Below, piece after piece: positions 1-7,468 of a stretch of DNA of 35,457 nucleotides; position 1 is the first letter of the stretch, and each line of letters opens with the position of its first letter. Source of the stretch: Bacillus sp. USDA818B3_A (lineage in GTDB: Bacteria; Bacillota; Bacilli; Bacillales; Cytobacillaceae); assembly GCF_009928415.1 (NCBI RefSeq), contig NZ_JAABNN010000032.1, positions 1 through 35,457 of the forward strand. The letters run 5' to 3'. Below the pieces are notes generated by a model, which was not told the DNA's origin, did not search any database, and was given only the letters and a program-made list of their open reading frames with translations. A program made the translations under genes and the position numbers.

Positions 1-60
1 TGCATGTATTAGGCACGCCGCCAGCGTTCGTCCTGAGCCAGGATCAAACTCTCCATGAAA
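1..60 (-). rRNA. 16S ribosomal RNA, 5' end only (partial)
   Basis: Read on the minus strand, this is the universal start of bacterial 16S rRNA: the AGAGTTTGATCCTGGCTCAG primer site followed by GACGAACGCTGGCGGCGTGC. The gene runs leftward out of the window, so only about the first 60 nt are present. The mature 5' end is near position 59-60, judged from where Bacillus 16S normally begins relative to this site. A window or contig edge inside 16S is common because rRNA operons are repeated. Confidence 0.96.
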
Positions 61-145
61 GTTGATTAGCTCAAAATGTTACGTTGGCTCATGATCTTCA
101 TTTAATAGAAAAAACATGATGATTATTATTTGTTGACGTTTTTGT

Positions 146-167
146 TTGTTTAGTTTTCAAAGAACAA
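146..167 (-). promoter_or_regulatory. rRNA leader boxA-like antitermination site
   Basis: The minus strand reads TTCTTTGAAAACTAAACAAA about 90 nt before the 16S start. This is close to the leader sequence found ahead of Bacillus 16S genes, which includes the NusB/S10 boxA antitermination signal. That it acts in antitermination here is inferred from that similarity. Confidence 0.7.
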
Positions 168-192
168 TGTCACCAAAAGCGACAGGAAAACT

Positions 193-221
193 ATCATATC
201 GCATTTCTCACATTCTATCAA
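193..221 (-). promoter_or_regulatory. rrn promoter, proximal
   Basis: Minus strand: -35 TTGATA, exactly 17 nt spacer, -10 TATGAT. It is the closest of three tandem promoters in front of the 16S gene. Confidence 0.75.
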
Positions 222-279
222 TCAACAATTATTTCCAATTCTGATTGACTCGTACGCTCTTTTCGAGAGCAACTTTCAT

Positions 280-308
280 ATCTTAACACTGTCGTTGGTT
301 AATTACAA
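280..308 (-). promoter_or_regulatory. rrn promoter, middle
   Basis: Minus strand: -35 TTGTAA, exactly 17 nt spacer, -10 TAAGAT. Second of three tandem promoters for the leftward rRNA operon. Confidence 0.65.
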
Positions 309-403
309 CAGAAAGTTTTTTCCGATTTTAGGAACGGATGTGACCTTCTCGCCGTGATTACCAGACTAATTAATTTGTGTCTCTTTTCAGAGGCGACTTT
401 TAT

Positions 404-432
404 ATAATACTACTGAAACCAAACCTGTACAA
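404..432 (-). promoter_or_regulatory. rrn promoter, distal
   Basis: Minus strand: -35 TTGTAC, exactly 17 nt spacer, -10 TATTAT. Third and farthest candidate. Apart from these promoters and the boxA, the 478-base stretch 61-538 shows no gene. Confidence 0.6.
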
Positions 433-493
433 TCTGCAATATTTTCCAATTCACTTAGACTTGTTTCCAAGATAGTTATTCCGAATACCCATC

Positions 494-530
494 AAAAATA
501 AAGAAAGAACATTCCTGATAATAGGAACAT
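494..530 (-). terminator. Weak terminator after the aminotransferase operon
   Basis: On the minus strand TTCCT and AGGAA pair around a 6-nt loop and are followed by a T-rich run (TTCTTTCTTTATTTTT). The stem has only 5-6 bp, so this is a guess supported mainly by position, just after the last codon of the operon and before the rRNA promoters. Confidence 0.3.
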
Positions 531-538
531 TCCCTTTG

Positions 539-1750
539 TTATTTTAACGAAGACTTAACATTTAATTTTTGAGTTATTAATTGTCCCAGCCTTTTAATAC
601 CTTCAATAATTTCAGCTTCCCCTTCATAACAAAACGAGAGACGCAGAAATTCTGTTCCATCCTGTGGATTTAAGAAGAAGTATTTTCCTGGAATAAAAGA
701 AATACCCTTTTTAAGCGATCGTTCTAACAATTCCAATGTATCTATTCCGGGAACATGAACCCATACAAAGTAACCACCGCCAGGCTTATACCAGGTTACT
801 GATTCAGGCAGATGAATCTCTAAAGAATTTATTATCGTTTCACATTTTTTACTATAGGCCCCTTTTAACATTAGAATCCGTTCTTCAAAATCAATATCCT
901 CTAAATATGCGGCCATTGTAGCTTGTGAAAATGGCTGATCCAAATCTTTTTTAAACCAAGCAAAGGTGGAAATAAACTCTTCGTTCCCAGCAATCCAGCC
1001 TACCCTCATACCCGGAGCAACCACCTTGGATAAAGAGCCGACATGAAGTACTCTTGCATTTGTATCCATTGCTTTTAATGGAACGGGCTCATCATCAAAG
1101 GAGAGTTCACCATAAGCGTCATCCTCTACTATAAGAAAATTATATTCCTCGGCCAATTTTACTAAATGCTCTCGACGCTCATGTTCCATGGTCGTGCTGG
1201 TAGGGTTATGCGCCGTCGGTATTGTATATAACAAACGGGGCAGCGGGAGATTTTTTTGCTGTCTATCCTTTAATACTTCTTCTAATAGATGGGTTTGGAG
1301 TCCATTTGCATCGATTGGTATGTTAATTATCTGCTTGGTGTAGTTCTGGAATATCTCTAATGCTTCCATATAAGTCGGTGCTTCCACTACAACCAAAGAA
1401 TCCTCATCAAGCAAGACCCGTGATATTAAATCAATGGCTTGGCATGCTCCTGATGTGATTAAAAGTTCATTTACCCGAACATTTATTCCACGCTTCGCCA
1501 AGCGATTCTGAATCTGATATTTTAATTTCTCCATCCGCGGACTCCCAAGATAGTGAAGGGGTAAATCCTGTTCTTGCTCAATAAGTTTGGATACAGCTTC
1601 CTTAATTTTTATAGAGGGAACGAGAGTGGGATCCGGATATCCCGAACTCAAGCGGATGCATTCCTCCGGCAGCGTTGGCATCCATTCTCCCGGCGGCTCG
1701 TTCTTGAGTGCTTCTTTTATATGATTAGAAAAAAATGAATCGATTATCAC
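539..1750 (-). CDS. PLP-dependent aminotransferase, class I/II (2-aminoadipate/MocR-type catalytic domain)
   Basis: A 403-aa fold-type I aminotransferase. The PLP lysine is K242 in GSLSKVVAPGMRVGW. The ring-stacking and phosphate-site residues are seen in HNPTS (N182) and VEDDAYGEL (around D210-D211), and the C-terminal RLSFCYEG carries the substrate-carboxylate arginine. The sequence most resembles the LysN/2-aminoadipate and multiple-substrate aminotransferases related to MocR regulators, but there is no N-terminal GntR helix-turn-helix, so it should be an enzyme and not a regulator. The start chosen is GTG at 1750, with AAAGGTG about 9 nt upstream; the upstream GTG at 1762 overlaps that site. 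It is the last gene of a five-gene leftward unit, 33 nt after the ABC ATPase, which suggests it acts on the imported compound or on a product of it. The substrate cannot be read from sequence. Confidence 0.88.
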   Translation of the reverse strand: MIIDSFFSNHIKEALKNEPPGEWMPTLPEECIRLSSGYPDPTLVPSIKIKEAVSKLIEQEQDLPLHYLGSPRMEKLKYQIQNRLAKRGINVRVNELLITSGACQAIDLISRVLLDEDSLVVVEAPTYMEALEIFQNYTKQIINIPIDANGLQTHLLEEVLKDRQQKNLPLPRLLYTIPTAHNPTSTTMEHERREHLVKLAEEYNFLIVEDDAYGELSFDDEPVPLKAMDTNARVLHVGSLSKVVAPGMRVGWIAGNEEFISTFAWFKKDLDQPFSQATMAAYLEDIDFEERILMLKGAYSKKCETIINSLEIHLPESVTWYKPGGGYFVWVHVPGIDTLELLERSLKKGISFIPGKYFFLNPQDGTEFLRLSFCYEGEAEIIEGIKRLGQLITQKLNVKSSLK

Positions 1751-1783
1751 TATATAAAACACCTTTCGTTAATCATTAAAACG

Positions 1784-2614
1784 CTAATTAATCGACTTTA
1801 AACTCTCTTCCCTAATTAACGATAGCAATTCTTCCTTATACTCTGCAAATTCCACCGTTCCTTTGACACTAAAATCTCTTGGTCTTTCCAGGGTAATCGG
1901 TACCTTTTTCTTTAAACGGCCAGGTCTGGCAGTCATCACATACACCGAATCGGCTAGGAAAATCGATTCCTCTACATCGTGGGTAATAAATAATATCGTT
2001 TTCTTCGACTCTTCCCATGCCTTCAAGAGAACTTCCTGCATGATATTTCTCGTTTGCGCATCAAGGGCACCAAATGGCTCATCCATTAAAAGAATTTTTG
2101 GATCATTCGCTAATGCACGGGCAATGGCGACACGCTGTTTCATCCCGCCTGATAATTGAATCGGATAATGTTTTTCAAATCCTTCGAGCCCAATTAACTG
2201 TAGATAATGACGCGCTACATCATCGCGTTCCTTTTGCGAAACACCCTGTAATTTCAGGCCAAATGTTATGTTCTCTTTTACGGTTAACCAAGGGTATAAC
2301 GTGTAAGATTGAAACACCATTCCACGATCAGGACCCGGCCCATTGATCTGTTGCCCGTCCAGTAACACTTCTCCAGAAGAGGCCTCCTCTAACCCGGCTA
2401 CGATCCTTAAAACCGTCGATTTACCGCAGCCAGATGGTCCGAGGATCGTCACAAATTCTCCCTCAGCCACCGAAAACGACGTCTTTTCTAATGCTGTAGT
2501 CTCTCCGCTCTTTGTTTTAAAAACCTTACCAACATCTTTAATTTCTAACTTTGGTGTTGCAAGTATAGATTGTTTTTTATTAAATCCCACATTCTCCGCT
2601 GCAGTTGTGATCAT
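1784..2614 (-). CDS. ABC transporter ATP-binding protein, nitrate/sulfonate/taurine class (SsuB/TauB-like)
   Basis: A 276-aa ABC ATPase that powers the importer encoded with it. Visible motifs are Walker A GPSGCGKST (59-67), Q-loop VFQSYTLYPW, signature LSGGMKQR (154-161), Walker B LLMDEPFGALD (from 175) and the switch histidine in FITHDVEES. The YPWLTV segment after the Q-loop and the overall length are typical of the SsuB/TauB/NrtD group. The start chosen is ATG 2614, which has GGATGG 8 nt upstream and follows the permease stop by a single base; a start at 2626 would put the ribosome site directly against the codon. Cytoplasmic face of the membrane, partner of the permease at 2616-3416. Confidence 0.93.
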   Translation of the reverse strand: MITTAAENVGFNKKQSILATPKLEIKDVGKVFKTKSGETTALEKTSFSVAEGEFVTILGPSGCGKSTVLRIVAGLEEASSGEVLLDGQQINGPGPDRGMVFQSYTLYPWLTVKENITFGLKLQGVSQKERDDVARHYLQLIGLEGFEKHYPIQLSGGMKQRVAIARALANDPKILLMDEPFGALDAQTRNIMQEVLLKAWEESKKTILFITHDVEESIFLADSVYVMTARPGRLKKKVPITLERPRDFSVKGTVEFAEYKEELLSLIREESLKSIN

Positions 2615-2615
2615 C

Positions 2616-3416
2616 CTACAAACCATCCTTTCTCATCCATGAAAACGAAGCACGATAAATGGCTTTAAAAATCATATCTGTTAACAAACCTAATAAACCA
2701 ATGATTAAAATACCAACAATAATTTTATCTGGCTGCAAGAAACGTGAGGCCTGCATGATCATATATCCTAACCCGCTTGAGGCACCTACGATTTCCGCCA
2801 CAACCAGGTAAGTCCATGCCCAGCCGAAGGTAATTCTTAATGTATCAACAATTCCTGGAAGCGCTGCTGGTAAAATGACTTTGGTAAAGATCTGGCCTTT
2901 TTTGGCGCCTAATGTATAAGAAACTTCAACCAAGTCATTCTGAACATTTTTTGTCACGTCCATAATCATCAATGTTAATTGAAAGAAGGTACCTAGAAAG
3001 ATCACGCTCATTTTTTCCGGTTCCCCAAGACCAATCCATAATATTAATAATGGAATAAAGGCAGAGGCAGGCATGTAACGGATAAACCCTATGATTGGTT
3101 CGAATGCGCCTTCCATAATTTTCAAGGAGCCCATTAAAATGCCTAGAGGGATACCGATAATAGCAGCGGCAAGAAATCCTACTAGAACCCTTGAAAAACT
3201 TATGCCAATATCGGAGAGGAGATCTCCATTGACAAATAAATCAACAGCAGTTGTTAATACTGCGGATGGTGTCGGTAAAAACAACGGATTTACAATTTTG
3301 CCATAGGTTAGAACGCTCCAAATGGCTAAAAATATAAAAAAAGTAACAATACCTGCGATTGAATAAAGCCCTTTGGATATTTCCTTATTAGGCGTAAATA
3401 ATTTAGCCAACATCAT
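2616..3416 (-). CDS. ABC transporter permease, nitrate/sulfonate/taurine class (SsuC/TauC-like)
   Basis: A 266-aa membrane protein with about six hydrophobic segments. The cytoplasmic EAA loop that docks to the ATPase is visible as EVSYTLGAKKGQIFTKVILP, with the family's glycine and LP positions. The glycine- and proline-rich stretch IIGIPLGILMGS before it and the WAWTYLVVAEIVGASSGLGY stretch near the C-terminus are hallmarks of SsuC/TauC-type permeases. ATG 3416 (or the adjacent ATG 3413) is preferred because GGGTGAGT lies just upstream; the earlier ATG at 3467 has no ribosome site. The stop lies next to the ATPase start, so the two are probably translationally coupled. Confidence 0.92.
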   Translation of the reverse strand: MMLAKLFTPNKEISKGLYSIAGIVTFFIFLAIWSVLTYGKIVNPLFLPTPSAVLTTAVDLFVNGDLLSDIGISFSRVLVGFLAAAIIGIPLGILMGSLKIMEGAFEPIIGFIRYMPASAFIPLLILWIGLGEPEKMSVIFLGTFFQLTLMIMDVTKNVQNDLVEVSYTLGAKKGQIFTKVILPAALPGIVDTLRITFGWAWTYLVVAEIVGASSGLGYMIMQASRFLQPDKIIVGILIIGLLGLLTDMIFKAIYRASFSWMRKDGL

Positions 3417-3496
3417 ACTCACCCATTCTATCAATCTGATTAAAAAGCCTAATATATGAACACTCATATATTAGGCAGGTTTACAATCTCTAAAAT

Positions 3497-4486
3497 TTAC
3501 TGAAAACTCGAGTTAATAATTTCTTCTGCTTTCGGCTCAGTCTTTATGATACCTTGTTCTTTATAAAACTGAATAGCATTTTCAGTTGAATTATAAATAG
3601 ATCCTTTGCTGCTTTCCGTACCAAACAGTTCTTTGTTTTCCTCTTTAGTAAAGAATTTTAGACCTGATTCAGTCCCAACAAATTCTTTTGTATCAATTTT
3701 TAAGCCCTTTGCCATAATTTCATCTGCTTCATCTTTATGATCTTTCCAATAAGCCATTGCTTCGCCCATTGCTTTCACAAATGCTTTTACATCATCCGGA
3801 CGATTTTTAATCACATCTTCTTTAAAGCTGACCGTATCAACGATAATTCCGGGCAGATCTTTGGTTGTTAATAATATCTTTCCATTTGCTGCAGAGCCCT
3901 TTGATAACCATGGTTCCCACGTTACTGCGGCATCTACTTTTCCTGCTGCAAAAGCTGCCCCGGCGTCACCTGCTGACATTTGAACCACTTCAACATCTTT
4001 CTCTGTTAATCCGCCTTGCTTTAATGCTGTTAATGCCAGCATATGACTAGTTGAGCCTACTTCAAAAGCAACCTTTTTACCTTTTAAGTCTTTGACGCTT
4101 TTAATATTATTTTTAACAAGGATCCCGTCACCGCCGTTAGAATCATCTAATACCCATACAACTTGAACGGGGATATTGGATGCAGCAAGTGTAACTTGTA
4201 CATCAAGTGCTGTTGCCATACCGTCTATTTTTCCACTAGCTAAGGCTTGTTTACGCTCGGCTAAACCTTCTACAATGGAAAGGTCAACATCAATTCCATT
4301 TTTCTTAAAGAAGCCTTTCTCTTGTGCTAAAAATAACGGGCCATAACCTGTCCAAGTAGGTAATGTGACCTTTAATGGCTCCGAGGATTTCTTCCCTTCT
4401 GTACTTCCGGATGCTTGGTCTTTCCCGCAAGCTGTTAAAGCAAATAACAACATCAATGAACAAAATAAAACTAACCCCTTTTTCAT
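3497..4486 (-). CDS. ABC transporter substrate-binding lipoprotein (NMT1/SsuA-like)
   Basis: A 329-aa exported solute-binding protein. A short positively charged start and hydrophobic stretch end in the lipobox LTAC with lipidation at C20. The mature part begins like the NMT1/THI5-like and SsuA/TauA families (LPTWTGYGPLFLAQEKGFF), followed by the usual VEGLAERKQALASGKIDG and VTWEPWL segments of the second lobe. These families bind sulfonates, taurine, nitrate, pyrimidine precursors and similar small molecules, and the ligand here cannot be told from sequence. GGGGGA lies 7 nt before ATG 4486. It sits 28 nt after the dehydrogenase and ahead of the permease, as expected for an operon. Confidence 0.93.
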   Translation of the reverse strand: MKKGLVLFCSLMLLFALTACGKDQASGSTEGKKSSEPLKVTLPTWTGYGPLFLAQEKGFFKKNGIDVDLSIVEGLAERKQALASGKIDGMATALDVQVTLAASNIPVQVVWVLDDSNGGDGILVKNNIKSVKDLKGKKVAFEVGSTSHMLALTALKQGGLTEKDVEVVQMSAGDAGAAFAAGKVDAAVTWEPWLSKGSAANGKILLTTKDLPGIIVDTVSFKEDVIKNRPDDVKAFVKAMGEAMAYWKDHKDEADEIMAKGLKIDTKEFVGTESGLKFFTKEENKELFGTESSKGSIYNSTENAIQFYKEQGIIKTEPKAEEIINSSFQ

Positions 4487-4514
4487 CTATAAGTCCCCCA
4501 ATTATTTTTTATGT

Positions 4515-5618
4515 TTAATTTTTAGATACTGCTAACATTTCAGTTCCAATACTATCTGCCTGACGTACAGAGTCTATAACCATTTCTGGTGATACCTCAA
4601 AAGGCATATTCGACATGTCTTCAATTGTTACCGTTACTTCACCTAATGTTTTCCACTGATCCTCGGTTAAACCTTTAATCGCCATTTGCTGTAAAGTGTA
4701 AGGTAAACCAACCTGTTGGTAGTACTTTATTAATGATCTGATTTCTTCTATTTCTGTCCCTTCCATACATAACTGTGCTAAAATTCCAAACGCAACGATC
4801 TCCCCATGATAAGTATCATGGATTTCCGGAAAGATGGTTAAGCCTGAGTATATGGCATGGGCGGCGGCTGTCCGGCAATCATCTCCGCCATAGCCGCTCA
4901 CGCTGCCGCTGACTAAGATAATCGCATCAATAATATCATTCAGTTCATCGGTTAACTTTTCCTCATGTATAGATTGAACTGCCTTTGTCCCATTTTGAAT
5001 TAAGGTTTGATATAACTGGGCAGCAATGGCAATGGCCGTTTGATTAATCGCGTTAGGCACAGCTTTTTTAATCGAACATTTTGTTTCAAACCATTTCGCC
5101 AGCGTATCTCCAATTCCAGCGATTAAAAAGCGAACAGGAGCATTCAAGATGATCTCACTGTCTACCAAGACTAATTCCGGCACCTTCGATTTTCGGCTGA
5201 TTTCCAGGAATTCGCCTTCATCACTATAAAGAATGCAAATCGGTGTGGCTGCTGCGCATGTAGCTGCGATGGTCGGGATGGCCACTAATGGCTTATTTAA
5301 ATAGTAGGCAACTGCTTTGACTGTATCGAGTGCTTTCCCGCCTCCAGCCGCAATGAGTACATCAAAACTTTCATTTTTTAATTGTTCTACCAATCTATCA
5401 ATATTCGTTTGTGAGGATTCCCCGCCAAACCATAAAGACTGTTTCAATGTTACGTCATGCTCGCTTAAGCTTCGCCGGAGTGGTTCATCAATGACTTGAA
5501 GACTTGTATTTCCACCAATTACTACTGCGGTTTTTCCAAGTTGTTTTATGTAGGAACCAACATCAGATAATAAACCAGCTTTTCTATGATATTTCCCCGG
5601 TCCGACTGTTACGAACAT
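4515..5618 (-). CDS. Iron/zinc-containing alcohol dehydrogenase, glycerol dehydrogenase (GldA)-like
   Basis: A 367-aa NAD-dependent polyol or alcohol dehydrogenase of the group III (iron-type) family. The nucleotide-binding GGGKALDT is at 92-99. The probable metal ligands are D171 (IGDTLAKW), H254 (AAAHAIYSG) and H271 (TYHGEIVAFG), matching the Asp-His-His set of GldA. ATG 5618 is preferred over TTG 5624 because GAGGG lies 7 nt before it. It is the first gene of the leftward operon and has a clear promoter at 5666-5694. Its company with an importer and an aminotransferase suggests catabolism of an imported hydroxylated compound. Glycerol itself is an unlikely ligand for an SsuA-type binding protein. 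The exact substrate is unknown. Confidence 0.88.
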   Translation of the reverse strand: MFVTVGPGKYHRKAGLLSDVGSYIKQLGKTAVVIGGNTSLQVIDEPLRRSLSEHDVTLKQSLWFGGESSQTNIDRLVEQLKNESFDVLIAAGGGKALDTVKAVAYYLNKPLVAIPTIAATCAAATPICILYSDEGEFLEISRKSKVPELVLVDSEIILNAPVRFLIAGIGDTLAKWFETKCSIKKAVPNAINQTAIAIAAQLYQTLIQNGTKAVQSIHEEKLTDELNDIIDAIILVSGSVSGYGGDDCRTAAAHAIYSGLTIFPEIHDTYHGEIVAFGILAQLCMEGTEIEEIRSLIKYYQQVGLPYTLQQMAIKGLTEDQWKTLGEVTVTIEDMSNMPFEVSPEMVIDSVRQADSIGTEMLAVSKN

Positions 5619-5639
5619 TTCCAATCCCTCGCTTAAATC

Positions 5640-5673
5640 TGTATATTTATGAATATTTATCTATCAATATACA
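5640..5673. promoter_or_regulatory. Inverted repeat over the operon promoter (candidate operator)
   Basis: TGTATATT (5640-5647) and AATATACA (5666-5673) form a perfect 8-bp inverted repeat with an 18-nt spacer. The right arm covers the -10 box of the promoter at 5666-5694 and the left arm lies past the expected start point. A repressor binding here would block transcription. No regulator gene is adjacent, so the protein is unknown. Confidence 0.4.
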
Positions 5674-5694
5674 TTCTTATTCATTTGGTGTCAA
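5666..5694 (-). promoter_or_regulatory. Sigma-A promoter of the dehydrogenase/ABC/aminotransferase operon
   Basis: Minus strand: consensus -35 TTGACA (5689-5694), exactly 17 nt spacer, -10 TATATT (5666-5671), about 50 nt before the first start codon at 5618. Confidence 0.75.
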
Positions 5695-5909
5695 TATATT
5701 ATAAAAATATTCTTTCAATTATTTTAATAATTTTTTATCAATAATTATGCGCATATTTCAAGGGTTACTTTGATTTGTAGTCATCTGAATATAATATTTA
5801 TTCCACAAATTTATTGAATTAGTATAAAAAAAGAGCAATCAAACAAAAAAAGACCCTGAATATTCCTAACGGGTTCCGCTTCCTGTCGCAAACATTAAAA
5901 ATGTAAGCT

Positions 5910-5950
5910 AAAATGAGTGCCAATTTGCATAAGCAATTGACACTCATTTT
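5910..5950. terminator. Long hairpin with A/T flanks, terminator-like
   Basis: AAAATGAGTGCCAATT (5910-5925) pairs with AATTGACACTCATTTT (5935-5950): 16 bp with one imperfect pair (G-U in the minus-strand RNA) and a 9-nt loop. The T-run beyond the stem on the plus strand continues for three more bases. There is no plus-strand gene upstream for it to serve. Confidence 0.45.
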
Positions 5951-6007
5951 TTATTGGTATAAAGCCATTTGGGTGGAAATTATTTGTCTAAGGAAATGCA
6001 CCCTAAT

Positions 6008-6041
6008 TTGTCGGGGTACAATGGCTGTTGTACCCCGACAA
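6008..6041. repeat. Perfect 14-bp hairpin
   Basis: TTGTCGGGGTACAA (6008-6021), loop TGGCTG, then TTGTACCCCGACAA (6028-6041). The stem is perfect and GC-rich, without a long T-run, so it is more like a structural or protein-binding element than a terminator. Confidence 0.7.
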
Positions 6042-6135
6042 TTTTGCCCTCAATTTGATATACATTTTATCTGACAAAAAACGCTTAGAAACATCAGTAA
6101 TCCTATCCTTAATTGAATAACCAGTGATATTTAAA

Positions 6136-6326
6136 ATAAGCGGAGAATTTCCGTTTATATGCAGAATGGAGGTCAATTCGGGGTAAATAAGGGGAGGTTT
6201 TCCGCTTAAGCACAGCAAAATCCCCAATTTTTCCGTTAATGGAGTCAATAGGGGAAATTTCTCCTCTTATTTAGGCAATTTTTAAGATTATTTACAAATT
6301 AAGAGGAATTTCTCCCTCTATTTTTC
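6136..6326. repeat. Row of four degenerate palindromes, about 51-60 bp apart
   Basis: Four copies of an imperfect palindrome of the type AATAAGCGGAGAATTTCCGC begin near 6136, 6187, 6247 and 6299. Copies vary (GGGGAGGTTTTCCGC, GGGGAAATTTCTCCTC, GAGGAATTTCTCCCTC). Spacing of 51-60 bp and partly similar linkers suggest an old tandem array. It is not a CRISPR, because the repeats are divergent and there are no unique spacers between identical repeats. Confidence 0.5.
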
Positions 6327-6412
6327 AAATCAGGTGCTTAGCCTGTCCTCCCCAACCGATAAGAGCCGACCATTACAGACCCAGATGAGGGAATCAGAAT
6401 CTTTTACAACCA

Positions 6413-6440
6413 AAAATGGCTCAGTGAACAGAGCCATTTT
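6413..6440 (+). terminator. Terminator-like hairpin in the repeat element
   Basis: AAAATGGCTC (6413-6422), 8-nt loop, GAGCCATTTT (6431-6440), followed by ATTTTTAATT on the plus strand. A perfect 10-bp stem plus T-run fits an intrinsic terminator, though no plus-strand gene precedes it. Confidence 0.5.
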
Positions 6441-6573
6441 ATTTTTAATTGCAAAAGCAGATACAGGGAGCAATACAAATTGGGCTACATTTTCAGTTGC
6501 AATTTAGAGTTTTGTGATAGGAAACGGAACCCGTTAGAATATTCCTAGGTCTTTTAATTATTAAATGTAACTG

Positions 6574-7218
6574 TTATACAAGCTTCAACGCTTCAGTGAT
6601 AGGAATCTCACCAGATACCAAATCGAACGCTTTGTAAAAAGTATTCCCCTCATCTAATGAGGAGATAATCGTTTTGGCAACATCTTCACGAGAGATCGTC
6701 CCACTCTTTATATCTTCAGCCACTAAGATATTTCCGGTGCCCGCACTGTCTAAGAGTCCGCCCGGCCGTATGATCGTATAAGTTAAGTTACTTTGCTCGA
6801 GCATTTTATCAGCGTAGGATTTAGCCACATAATAAGGCTTTATCGCTTCGCTCCAATTTTCTCTGCGATGGGCTTGAAGAGCACTGACCATGATAAAGCG
6901 TTTTATTTTCGCCTGTGCTGCTGCTTCAATCGTTTTGACGGCACCATCGAGATCGACTAAGAGCGTTTTGTCTGCACCGGTATGGCCGCCAGAGCCGGCG
7001 GTAAAGACAATCGCATCACAGCCCTTGGCCCCGCCTGCAATTTTATCGACACTATCCTCTAAATTAATAATGGCGGTTTCAATCCCCTTTGCTTGTAAAA
7101 ACTTCGCTTGTTCTTCCTTCCGTACCATGGCTTTTACTGTATGTTTAGTTGTTTCCGACAGCATTTGGACGAGATGCTTCCCTATTTTTCCATTTGCACC
7201 GACAACAAAAACCTTCAT
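6574..7218 (-). CDS. yhfK: NAD(P)-binding SDR-type reductase, YhfK-like
   Basis: A 214-aa atypical short-chain dehydrogenase/NAD(P)-dependent epimerase-like protein. The nucleotide-binding GANGKIGKHLV follows the first beta strand at residues 8-18. FTAGSGGHTGADKTLLVDLDG, SALQAHRRENW, YYVAKSYADKML (the Y-x-x-x-K pair) and IIRPGGLLD are all shared, as far as I recall, with Bacillus subtilis YhfK, whose length it matches. AAGGGG lies 10 nt before ATG 7218. It is probably a cytosolic quinone or flavin-type reductase or epimerase; the real substrate of the family is not known to me. It follows the 51-aa gene by 76 nt on the same strand. Confidence 0.85.
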   Translation of the reverse strand: MKVFVVGANGKIGKHLVQMLSETTKHTVKAMVRKEEQAKFLQAKGIETAIINLEDSVDKIAGGAKGCDAIVFTAGSGGHTGADKTLLVDLDGAVKTIEAAAQAKIKRFIMVSALQAHRRENWSEAIKPYYVAKSYADKMLEQSNLTYTIIRPGGLLDSAGTGNILVAEDIKSGTISREDVAKTIISSLDEGNTFYKAFDLVSGEIPITEALKLV

Positions 7219-7294
7219 AATCCTTTACCCCTTATGATGTATTAGTACAAGTTTCTAATCTGATTACTGTCTATTATGCCATTTATTCACGTCT

Positions 7295-7450
7295 CTATGA
7301 TTTGTCTGCGGTTATATCGTTATAGGGCAAAATAAGTTTTTTTACCTTATCAGGGCTCATAAAGCTAATTTCTTCTAACAGTCTTGGGATTGATTGCTCT
7401 GGATAACCGTAATCTCGAAGTAATTTTTCCATTTCTTCATTTTGTGCCAT
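7295..7450 (-). CDS. Small uncharacterised protein, 51 aa
   Basis: The minus strand has GGAGGAATTTACTT directly before ATG 7450, an excellent ribosome site, and a 51-codon frame ending TAG. The protein starts MAQNEEMEKLLRDYGYPEQS and continues with IPRLLEEISFMSPDKVKKL; it looks soluble and mostly helical, with no Cys and no membrane segment. The family is not recognised. It precedes the YhfK-like gene and has a perfect 16-bp palindrome 18 nt upstream of its start, so it may be the first gene of a small regulated unit. Confidence 0.65.
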   Translation of the reverse strand: MAQNEEMEKLLRDYGYPEQSIPRLLEEISFMSPDKVKKLILPYNDITADKS

Positions 7451-7468
7451 AAGTAAATTCCTCCAAAA

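Larger units (their letters stand above)
5847..6555. repeat. 709-bp inverted-repeat-bounded element without genes
   Basis: Both ends carry an inverted repeat of about 45 nt. The left end begins AAAAGACCCTGAATATTCC and the right end, read on the minus strand, begins AAAAGACCTAGGAATATTC. Both continue with TAACGGGTTCCG, then C or T, TTCCT, and reach CAAA. With one small gap the ends agree at roughly nine positions in ten. Inside lie three strong hairpins (5910-5950, 6008-6041, 6413-6440) and four related imperfect palindromes (6136-6326). No convincing open reading frame is present. This accounts for most of the 955-base gene-free stretch 5619-6573. It could be a non-autonomous mobile element or an intergenic repeat family; no target duplication was identified. 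Confidence 0.6.

Noticed and set aside
6003..6248. 81-codon minus-strand frame inside the inverted-repeat element
   Set aside because: No ribosome site at its start, and it is translated across the hairpin and palindrome copies. Its amino acids merely reflect the repeats.
6136..6326. Regular palindrome spacing as a CRISPR array
   Set aside because: Repeats differ from one another, linkers are partly similar, and there are no cas genes.
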